Source: an uncultured Oscillospiraceae bacterium
Lineage (GTDB): Bacteria; Bacillota; Clostridia; Oscillospirales; Oscillospiraceae
Length of the DNA stretch: 11,156 nt
NCBI GenBank assembly: GCA_934659415.1
Contig: CAKUHW010000010.1
Span: forward strand, 1-11,156
Reading direction: 5' to 3'
The notes below the pieces were generated by a model, which was not told the origin of the DNA, made no database searches, and was given only the letters and a program-made list of their open reading frames with translations. A program made the translations under genes and the position numbers. Numbering within the stretch: position 1 is the first letter of the stretch; each line of letters begins with the position of its first letter. Shown here piece by piece: positions 6,171-11,156 of the stretch.

Positions 6171-6201
6171 CCCGCCGCCCGGACTTTATCCGGGCGGCGG
6201 G
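6171..6201. terminator. bidirectional terminator between coaX and the LysR gene
   Basis: A perfect 13-bp stem, CCCGCCGCCCGGA (6171-6183) with TCCGGGCGGCGGG (6189-6201), has a 5-nt loop. On the minus strand it is followed by CGCTTTTTAT, a good T-run ending the LysR transcript. On the plus strand the trailing sequence TATTCTGTTTGC is a weaker T-rich tail for coaX. The two genes converge on it. Confidence 0.85.
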
Positions 6202-6214
6202 TATTCTGTTTGCT

Positions 6215-7111
6215 TCAGTTCTCCTGCGCGCCGCCGGGGAAGAGCTCCCGCAGCAGCTGTACGAACAGGCGGACAGGGGCCCGGTCGTTGGAGCCGATCC
6301 AGCGGGCCACGATGTTCAGGGAGTCCTCCTCCTCCAGGTCCAGGAAGCGCAGCCCGGCCTGACCCTGACTGCAGCTCTTGGGTAGCACGGTGATGCCCAG
6401 GCTGCAGGCCACCATCAGCAGCAGGGCGTACACGCTGGAGGCATAGCCCACGATCTTGGGCATGAAGCCGCTCTGCAGGCTGTCGTGGATCATGTAGTTG
6501 TAGATATTCTCGCCGCAGGCGGGATTGATAAACACCGCCGGCTCGCCGGACAGCTGGGTGCGGGACACCCGCTCCAGCCCAGCCAGGGGGTGCCCCTCGG
6601 GGACCACCGCACACAGGGGCTGGGTCTCGATGAGCCACTCCCGGGCGTTGTCCGCGGTCTTCTCGTACTGGATGTTGAAGATCACGTCCACCTCGCCGGA
6701 CTCCAGCATCTGCTCCAGCCGGCCGGAGATGCCCTGCATCAGCTCCAGGGACACCTTGGGACATCGCCTGCGGAAGGTCTGGATGATCTGGGGCAGAAAG
6801 CTGCTCTCATGCTCGCCCTGGAAGCCGATGCGCACAATGCCCTCGCTGCCTGCGGCAATGCCGCTCATGCGTACTTCGGCCCGCTCCACCGCCCGGATGA
6901 TCTCCAGCGCCTCGGTGTAGAAGGCCTCGCCCATGTAGGTGAGGCTCACGTTGCGGTTGTTCCGGTCGAACAGCTTGAAGCCCAGCTGATTTTCCAGGGA
7001 AATGATGTTCTGGCTCATCGCCGTCTGGGCGATGTGGTTCTGCTGGGCTGCCTTGGTAAAGTTCAGGCAATTGGCCACGTCCAGAAAATATTTCAGCTGT
7101 CTGGTCTCCAT
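6215..7111 (-). CDS. LysR-family transcriptional regulator
   Basis: The 298-residue protein has the standard LysR layout: an N-terminal winged helix-turn-helix (about 1-60, with LNFTKAAQQNHIAQTAMSQN and LENQLGFKLFDRN), a linker helix, and a periplasmic-binding-like effector domain (about 90-295). LysR proteins bind DNA as tetramers and usually activate a nearby, often divergent, operon when a small effector binds. The ATG at 7111 has GGGAGGAG nine bases upstream. The next gene set on the other strand is the TRAP operon, 927 bp away, which makes its substrate a plausible effector (inference). Repeat copy 2 sits between them, so a once closer divergent pair may have been separated. Confidence 0.94.
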   Translation of the reverse strand: METRQLKYFLDVANCLNFTKAAQQNHIAQTAMSQNIISLENQLGFKLFDRNNRNVSLTYMGEAFYTEALEIIRAVERAEVRMSGIAAGSEGIVRIGFQGEHESSFLPQIIQTFRRRCPKVSLELMQGISGRLEQMLESGEVDVIFNIQYEKTADNAREWLIETQPLCAVVPEGHPLAGLERVSRTQLSGEPAVFINPACGENIYNYMIHDSLQSGFMPKIVGYASSVYALLLMVACSLGITVLPKSCSQGQAGLRFLDLEEEDSLNIVARWIGSNDRAPVRLFVQLLRELFPGGAQEN

Positions 7112-7148
7112 GAAAGAGCGCTCCTCCCTGTGTATTTTATTTTTTATC

Positions 7149-7157
7149 AGTATAGCA
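7149..7157 (-). promoter_or_regulatory. extended -10 promoter of the LysR gene
   Basis: On the minus strand TGcTATACT (TGn 7155-7157, TATACT 7149-7154) reads as an extended -10 box. No convincing -35 lies 16-18 bp upstream, which is acceptable for TGn promoters. The start would fall near 7142, leaving a short AT-rich leader. Confidence 0.6.
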
Positions 7158-7266
7158 CAGCCGTGGGGAAAAGGGAATACGCAAATTCCTGCATGGTATA
7201 CAGCTTTCGGGGGGCTGTGACCCGGTTAGACGCCGCTGCAAACGCATCGGGCCGAAGGTTTTGTCA

Positions 7267-7394
7267 CCCCCCTTGCGTAAAGGGGGGACGACAGCGCCCT
7301 TTGCTGGCTGGGGGGATTGTCACCGGGGCAAAGGCAGATGGCCATGGTGACAATCCCTCAGGCGCTTCGCGCCAGCTCCCTTTACACAAGGGAG
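7267..7394 (-). repeat. MITE-like palindromic repeat, copy 2 (inverted relative to copy 1)
   Basis: Reading on the minus strand, it starts with the hairpin CTCCCTTGTGTAAAGGGAG (7394 to 7376) and ends with CCCCCCTTTACGCAAGGGGGG (hairpin 7267-7287). The inner partners are ATTGTCACC (7316-7324) and GGTGACAAT (7346-7354) around a 21-nt centre that differs from copy 1. The 54 bases 7341-7394 match copy 1 exactly, while the other arm has several substitutions. It lies in the gap between the LysR gene and the TRAP operon. Confidence 0.8.
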
Positions 7395-7800
7395 CTTAAG
7401 GGAGTGGCCCACTGGCCCGCTTGTTTTTACCGGGTCAGGCGCTGCGAGTAGGACATCCGGGGTCATAACAACTGTCGGGGTGAGCGGCTGAGCGGGTTAG
7501 AGCCAACAGCCAATACAGCTTACCTCGCGCCGGTGATAGACGGGAAAGCTAAAGCAAAACGGGGAGGGTACATAGGGAGACCTCTCCCTATGCGCCCTTT
7601 TGCCTACTTTTCCGGCGCGGGAAAAGCAGGTCCAGCGGAGCGTCCTGCCCGACGCGGTGCCTCGGACGCCTCCGACTGGACATATTCCCCTCCCGTCTCC
7701 ACCCGGCTCCCGGCCGCCGGGGAGGATCTTTAGCGGAAAGCCACAAAAAGTCCGTTCACAAATTGTTAAAAAGACCGACAACTGAGGCTTTCACCGATTT
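7395..7800. other. non-coding stretch between repeat copy 2 and the TRAP promoter
   Basis: No frame here shows a recognisable protein, and codon composition does not resemble the neighbours. The stretch contains the complex inverted repeat at 7526-7626. Its right end (about 7735-7800) is AT-rich and may act as an upstream element for the TRAP promoter. A 94-codon minus-strand frame (7497-7781) runs through the palindromes and is probably spurious. Confidence 0.5.
7526..7626. repeat. complex nested inverted repeat with two alternative foldings
   Basis: CGCGCCGG (7526-7533) can pair with CCGGCGCG (7612-7619), GCAAAAcGGG with CCCTTTTGC (about 7554-7563 with 7595-7603), and CATAGGGAGA (7571-7580) with TCTCCCTATG (7583-7592), giving a long imperfect hairpin. 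Alternatively CTTTTCC (7607-7613) pairs with GGAAAAG (7620-7626), extended by CCT/AGG past one mismatch. This uses the same CCGGCG bases, so the two folds exclude each other. It is upstream of the predicted TRAP transcript start, so it is more likely a repeat element than a leader of that operon. Confidence 0.5.
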
Positions 7801-7808
7801 TTGCTATC

Positions 7809-7857
7809 ATTCAAGCAAGAATCCTGCTCACTCTTGTGCACAATGCTGTGCTATAAT
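7809..7857 (+). promoter_or_regulatory. TRAP operon promoter with two operator-like dyads
   Basis: TGcTATAAT (7849-7857) is an extended, perfect -10 box; no good -35 is present, which fits a promoter needing an activator. TTGTGCACAA (7834-7843) is a perfect 10-bp palindrome just upstream of it. ATTCAAGCAAGAAT (7809-7822) is a dyad (ATTC..GC..GAAT) about 42-55 bases before the predicted start near 7864, where LysR activators typically contact DNA. Confidence 0.6.
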
Positions 7858-7896
7858 CCCCATGTAACGATCTGGTTTGGTCTGTTTGCCGCTGAT

Positions 7897-7974
7897 CCCG
7901 GCGGTGTGTCCCGGCGGATGCGGGGGGACGCCGAAGGGCGGCGGAGGGGAGACCGGACCGGGCGAGCGGCGTCC
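7897..7974 (+). promoter_or_regulatory. GC-rich structured part of the TRAP operon leader
   Basis: The predicted leader from about 7864 to 8038 is roughly 175 nt. CCCGGCGG occurs twice as a direct repeat (7897-7904, 7910-7917), and GGACGCCG (7926-7933) pairs perfectly with CGGCGTCC (7967-7974). I do not recognise a known riboswitch, and no T-run follows the stem. Confidence 0.35.
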
Positions 7975-8038
7975 GGCAGGGAAAGCGCGATCCACGCCGG
8001 GCAGTACAAAATCCACAGAGAGGGGAATCGTAAGAGAG

Positions 8039-8560
8039 ATGAAAACAGCCTACAAGGTAGCCAACATCGTGTCTGCCGTGCTGAACGTCATTTCTATCAT
8101 TGCCACGCTGGCAATGCTGGTCCTCGTGGTGGCGGACGTTATCATGCGCTTTATCTTCAAGAACCCCATCATCGGGGCCACGGAGATCGTGCGTATGATG
8201 ATGATCTGCATCACCCCCAGCTTTGTCTGCGCCGTGATAGAGGATCAGCACATCAAGGTGGGTCTTATCATGGACCACCTTGGCCGCAAGGGGCAGATCG
8301 TGGTGGACCTCATCACCCTGCTGCTCACCGCGGGCATCAGCGGCCTCATTTCCTGGCAGGCCTTCGTGTACACGGAGTACGCCATCAAGTTCAAGGAGTA
8401 CTACACCCTGCTGAAGATCCCGAAGTGGCCCTTTGAGCTGATCTTCGGCATCGCCATGGGCTTCACCGCCCTGGCTGTGCTGTTTTATCTGGTCGTCAAG
8501 CTGGTGGATCCCGAGCACTTCCACCCCAAGGCGCCTGAAGAAGGAGGCGGAGTCGGATGA
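8039..8560 (+). CDS. dctQ: TRAP transporter small membrane subunit (DctQ family)
   Basis: DctQ subunits pair with the large permease in the cytoplasmic membrane of tripartite ATP-independent periplasmic transporters and help position the receptor. The 173-residue product has four predicted helices at about 9-34, 44-67, 85-110 and 130-156, with the family's EDQHIKVGLI after helix two. The ATG at 8039 is preferred because the protein starts directly before helix one, and the upstream in-frame residues are a Gly/Pro/Arg-rich translation of the leader. Its ribosome site is imperfect: AGGGG ends 13 bases upstream. The stop overlaps the next start as ATGA, so translation is coupled to dctM. The symbol is family-level; the substrate is unknown. 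Confidence 0.9.
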   Translation: MKTAYKVANIVSAVLNVISIIATLAMLVLVVADVIMRFIFKNPIIGATEIVRMMMICITPSFVCAVIEDQHIKVGLIMDHLGRKGQIVVDLITLLLTAGISGLISWQAFVYTEYAIKFKEYYTLLKIPKWPFELIFGIAMGFTALAVLFYLVVKLVDPEHFHPKAPEEGGGVG

Positions 8561-9855
8561 GTGCTGAGCTGATCGGCGTACTCGGTATCGTTGTATTTAT
8601 TGTTTTGATCCTCTGTCGTGTGTGGGTGGGCGCCGCCCTGGCCATCGTGGGCTTTGCGGGCATCTGGCTCATCAGCGGCCTGCCCCAGGCGCTGGCCACT
8701 CTGGGCACCGCGCCCTTCTCCAACATCGACAACTACACCATCACCACCATCCCCATGTTCACCCTCATGGGCATGGTCATCGCAGAGACCAACATCGGCT
8801 CCGCCCTGTATGACGCGGCCTATCACTTCATCGGCCGCTTCCGCGGCGGCCTGGCCTCCGCCACCGTGGTGGCCGGCGGCCTGATGGGCGCCATCACCGG
8901 CTCTGAGAACGTGTCCACCGTGATCATGTCCAAGATCGCCTTCCCCCCCATGAAGAAGCTGGGCTACTCCGACGAGCTGGCCTCCGGCTCCGTGGCCGCG
9001 GGCTCTCCCCTGGCGATCATCATCCCCCCCAGCATGCCCATGATCATGTACGGCATCCTCACCGAGCAGTCCATCGGTAAGCTGTTCGTCTCCGGCATCA
9101 TCCCCGGCGTGCTCATGGTGGTGGCCTTCGTGGTGGCCATCTGGCTGCTGTGCGTGGCCAAGCCCGCTCACGGCCCCAAGGGCCCCAAGTTTGCCGCTAA
9201 GGAGTGCATGCACTCTCTGGTGGGCGTGCTGCCCACCGTGATCCTCTTCCTGCTGGTGCTGGGCGGCATCTACGCCGGTATCTGCACCACCACCGAGGCG
9301 GGCGCCATCGGCGCTCTGGGCGCGATCATCATCGCCGCCGTCACCGGCCAGCTGAACAAGGAGAAGATCGGCCGCATCCTCAAGGGCACCGTCCTCACCA
9401 CCGCCTTCGTGCTGTTCCTGCTGGTGGGCACCTATGTGTTCATCCAGTTCGTGGCCATCAGCAAGCTGCCCTTCCTCATCACCAACTTCATCACCGGCCT
9501 GAACGTCAGCAAGTACGTGGTGCTGCTGCTGGTGGCCCTGATGTACATCGTGCTGGGCATGTGCCTGCCCGCCATGACCATGATGGTCCTCACCATCCCC
9601 CTGCTCTACCCCGCCATGATGGCTCTGGGCTTCCACCCCATCTGGTTCGGTCTGTTCGTGGTCCTGATGCAGGCTCTGGGCGGCATCACCCCGCCGGTGG
9701 GCATGGTGGTGTACATCCTGGGCGGTACCACCAAGGTGCCCATCACCCGCATCTTCAAGGGCGCCATGCCCTTCGTGGCGGCGGAGCTGATCGTCATCTT
9801 CCTGGTGTGTCTCTTCCCCGCCCTGGCTACCGTTCTGCCCGGCCTCATGTCCTAA
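8557..9855 (+). CDS. dctM: TRAP transporter large membrane subunit (DctM family)
   Basis: This 432-residue permease is the ion-driven transport subunit, with about a dozen hydrophobic segments along its whole length. Family markers are GYSDELASGSVAAGSPLAIIIPPSMPMIMYG (split around 137-166), SIGKLFVSGIIPG (172-184), TTEAGAIGALGA (245-256) and GGITPPVGM near the end. GAAGGAGG lies nine bases upstream of the ATG, which overlaps the dctQ stop. In the first re-entrant motif, where I expect GSS or GSx-A, it reads TGSENVST (114-121), putting a glutamate at 117 near the region that holds sodium in studied homologues. This may be a subfamily trait. Family assignment is certain. Confidence 0.95.
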   Translation: MSAELIGVLGIVVFIVLILCRVWVGAALAIVGFAGIWLISGLPQALATLGTAPFSNIDNYTITTIPMFTLMGMVIAETNIGSALYDAAYHFIGRFRGGLASATVVAGGLMGAITGSENVSTVIMSKIAFPPMKKLGYSDELASGSVAAGSPLAIIIPPSMPMIMYGILTEQSIGKLFVSGIIPGVLMVVAFVVAIWLLCVAKPAHGPKGPKFAAKECMHSLVGVLPTVILFLLVLGGIYAGICTTTEAGAIGALGAIIIAAVTGQLNKEKIGRILKGTVLTTAFVLFLLVGTYVFIQFVAISKLPFLITNFITGLNVSKYVVLLLVALMYIVLGMCLPAMTMMVLTIPLLYPAMMALGFHPIWFGLFVVLMQALGGITPPVGMVVYILGGTTKVPITRIFKGAMPFVAAELIVIFLVCLFPALATVLPGLMS

Positions 9856-9875
9856 AGGGCGGTTTTCTTGCCCCG

Positions 9876-9903
9876 TTATTTCCCGCGTGACGCGGTCAAA
9901 TAA
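9876..9903 (+). promoter_or_regulatory. intercistronic hairpin before the receptor gene
   Basis: In the 65-bp gap between the large subunit and receptor genes, TTATTT (9876-9881) pairs with AAATAA (9898-9903), and CCGCG (9883-9887) pairs with CGCGG (9891-9895) around TGA. No T-run follows, and the AGGAGG ribosome site starts six bases later. It may mark an mRNA processing or stabilising site that raises receptor output relative to the membrane subunits. Confidence 0.5.
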
Positions 9904-9920
9904 AACTTAGGAGGAAGAAT

Positions 9921-11045
9921 ATGAAAATCAAGCGCGTACTCAGCCTGGTCCTCGGCCTGTGCCTGATCGCCGGTCTGCTGGCCGGCTGCGGCGGCGGCAG
10001 CGACAAGCCCAGCACCAGCACCAACCCCGGCGGCAGCAGCCAGCCCAGCGCCTCTCAGGGCACCGAGCCGGACGACACCGTCTATGAGATCAACGTCTCC
10101 CTGTCCTTCCCCGAGGTCTCTGCCAGCGGCTTCCTGAAGTGGGTGGACGAGGTCACCGAGGCCACCAACGGCCGCCTGAAGTTCAACCTGTACTACAGCT
10201 ACTCCCTGGTGGCTCTGGCCGACCTGGTGAAGGGCCTGCAGACCGGTCTGGTGGACATGGCCTGCATCGTCCCCTATGAGTATCCCTCCCTCTTCACCCT
10301 CAACGGCAACGTGTTCGGCCTGCCCTTCCTGGGCTGGAAGGACGAGGCCAGCGCCTGCGACATCTACTGGGAGATGTACAAGGAGTGCCCCGAGCTGGAC
10401 GCCGAGTGGCAGAACTACGGCCTGCACTACCTGTCCTCCTACTTCATGCCCGGCTACAACATGTTCATGACCAAGGCCGGCCCCATGGAGACTCCCGCTG
10501 ACCTGAAGGGCCACAAGGTCATCACCGGCGCCCCCACTGTGCAGCAGCTGCTGGCCGACAACTCCGGCGCCCCCATCTCCTCCGGTCCGACTGACTACTA
10601 CTCCAACATGGAGAAGGGCGTGGCCGACTCCATCATCTCCCACATCAACGTGCTGGGCGCCTTCGGCGTCTGCCCCGAGCTGGTCAACAAGGCCGTGTTC
10701 TTCGGCGATGAGTACTCCGGCGCTTATATGTACCTGATGGGCATCGTGTTCGCCAACAGCTACTGGGATAAGCTCCCCGCCGACATCCAGCAGATCCTCA
10801 CCGAGCATGCCGACAACCTGGGCAAGTACATGCTGGAGGCCGACATGGCCCTCACCGGCAAGTTCCTCTCCGCTCTGGACGAGAAGGGCGCCGAGAAGGT
10901 CATTCTCACCAGCGAGCAGGTGCAGGTCTGGGCCGACGCCCTCTCCAGCTACACCGAGACTGACCTCCAGTCCTGGGAGAAGGAGAACTCCGCCACCCGC
11001 ACCATCTACAACACCCTGCTGGACAAGATCGCTGCCAGCAAGTAA
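9921..11045 (+). CDS. dctP: TRAP transporter substrate-binding lipoprotein (DctP family)
   Basis: The receptor captures substrate outside the membrane and delivers it to the membrane subunits. The 374-residue protein has an N-terminal lipoprotein signal (basic MKIKR, hydrophobic core, lipobox LLAGC with C23), and then a Gly/Ser/Pro/Thr-rich tether to about residue 50. The DctP fold follows with FPEVSASGFLKWVDEVTEAT, NVFGLPFLGW and METPADLKGHKV (from about 189). The AGGAGG site six bases upstream of ATG 9921 is the strongest in the operon. The conserved receptor arginine expected in the pattern G-x-K-x-R is missing: the stretch reads GHKVIT (197-202). The preceding G-x-R equivalent reads GYN. 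A ligand other than a simple carboxylate is therefore possible. The gene is placed last (Q-M-P), while P-Q-M is more common. Confidence 0.94.
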   Translation: MKIKRVLSLVLGLCLIAGLLAGCGGGSDKPSTSTNPGGSSQPSASQGTEPDDTVYEINVSLSFPEVSASGFLKWVDEVTEATNGRLKFNLYYSYSLVALADLVKGLQTGLVDMACIVPYEYPSLFTLNGNVFGLPFLGWKDEASACDIYWEMYKECPELDAEWQNYGLHYLSSYFMPGYNMFMTKAGPMETPADLKGHKVITGAPTVQQLLADNSGAPISSGPTDYYSNMEKGVADSIISHINVLGAFGVCPELVNKAVFFGDEYSGAYMYLMGIVFANSYWDKLPADIQQILTEHADNLGKYMLEADMALTGKFLSALDEKGAEKVILTSEQVQVWADALSSYTETDLQSWEKENSATRTIYNTLLDKIAASK

Positions 11046-11069
11046 CGCATCCTCCGCTTTTCCTCTTCA

Positions 11070-11118
11070 GAAAAGCCCGCGCCGGTTTTCCCGGCGCGGG
11101 CTTTTCGCGGCATTTTTT
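11070..11118 (+). terminator. intrinsic terminator of the TRAP operon
   Basis: A perfect 16-bp stem, GAAAAGCCCGCGCCGG (11070-11085) with CCGGCGCGGGCTTTTC (11091-11106), has the loop TTTTC. The stem ends in CTTTTC, and a run of six T follows at 11113-11118. It starts 25 bases after the receptor stop codon. Confidence 0.93.
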
Positions 11119-11140
11119 GTGTTTGTACAAGGCCCTTAAG

Positions 11141-11156
11141 CTCCCTTGTGTAAAGG
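11141..11156 (+). repeat. MITE-like palindromic repeat, copy 3, cut by the window edge
   Basis: CTCCCTTGTGTAAAGG matches the first 16 bases of copy 1, and the preceding CCCTTAAG matches the outer flank of copy 2 exactly. It has the same orientation as copy 1 and the opposite one to copy 2, so copies 2 and 3 bracket the TRAP operon as inverted repeats. Confidence 0.7.

Noticed and set aside
7497..7781. 94-codon minus-strand frame in the lysR-TRAP gap
   Set aside because: It runs through palindromic repeats, lacks a good ribosome site and matches no family I recognise; kept only as a remote possibility.
7877..8038. N-terminal extension of the small TRAP subunit
   Set aside because: Gly/Pro/Arg-rich residues before the first helix, without a ribosome site; more likely untranslated leader.
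7864..8038. Known riboswitch in the TRAP leader
   Set aside because: The leader is GC-rich and folds, but I could not match it to the conserved core of any riboswitch class I know.
8485..9636. 383-codon minus-strand frame opposite the large TRAP subunit gene
   Set aside because: The product is almost entirely His, Gly, Asp and Gln, the mirror of hydrophobic codons. No ribosome site and no recognisable domain.
9876..10808. 310-codon minus-strand frame opposite the TRAP receptor gene
   Set aside because: Antisense shadow with low-complexity Gly/Val/His composition.

Overview
The window is GC-rich bacterial chromosome with Shine-Dalgarno-led genes, TGn-extended -10 boxes and strong CTG/GAG/GCC codon bias. 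Gene content (lspA-rluD-rlmD, a streptococcal-type MurE, CoaX, Rrf2 and LysR regulators, a TRAP transporter) and the GC-rich interspersed palindromes suggest a gut Bacillota of the Oscillospiraceae type (relatives of Flavonifractor or Oscillibacter). This placement is inferred from sequence style and was not searched.

Left block (1-3015, minus strand): lspA (signal peptidase II), an RluA/RluD-type pseudouridine synthase and rlmD (23S rRNA uracil-5-methyltransferase) form one tight operon behind a TGn-TATAAT promoter. The last part of rlmD (about 1-236) drops abruptly from about 75% to about 42% GC while staying in frame, and it encodes an extra C-terminal tail that runs off the window. The likely explanation is a mobile element integrated in the 3' end of rlmD, replacing its C-terminus.

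Middle block (2986-5031, plus strand): a MurE-family ligase is followed by a four-cysteine Rrf2 regulator. The Rrf2 gene has its own promoter, a perfect AT-rich dyad inside the promoter spacer, and a leader that folds on paper into a compact three-way junction.

Repeat and coaX block (5032-7111): several GC-rich palindromes, including copy 1 of a roughly 130-bp MITE-like repeat, precede coaX (type III pantothenate kinase). coaX and the convergent LysR-family gene share one bidirectional terminator.

TRAP block (7112-11156): 927 bp without a convincing gene carry inverted repeat copy 2, a second complex inverted repeat, a TGn-TATAAT promoter with two small dyads, and a structured leader. They precede a TRAP operon in the order small membrane subunit (Q), large membrane subunit (M), lipoprotein receptor (P). 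An intercistronic hairpin lies before the receptor gene and a strong terminator after it. The receptor and the large subunit both depart from familiar TRAP signatures, so the substrate is open. The LysR protein is the natural candidate regulator. A third repeat copy starts at the right edge.
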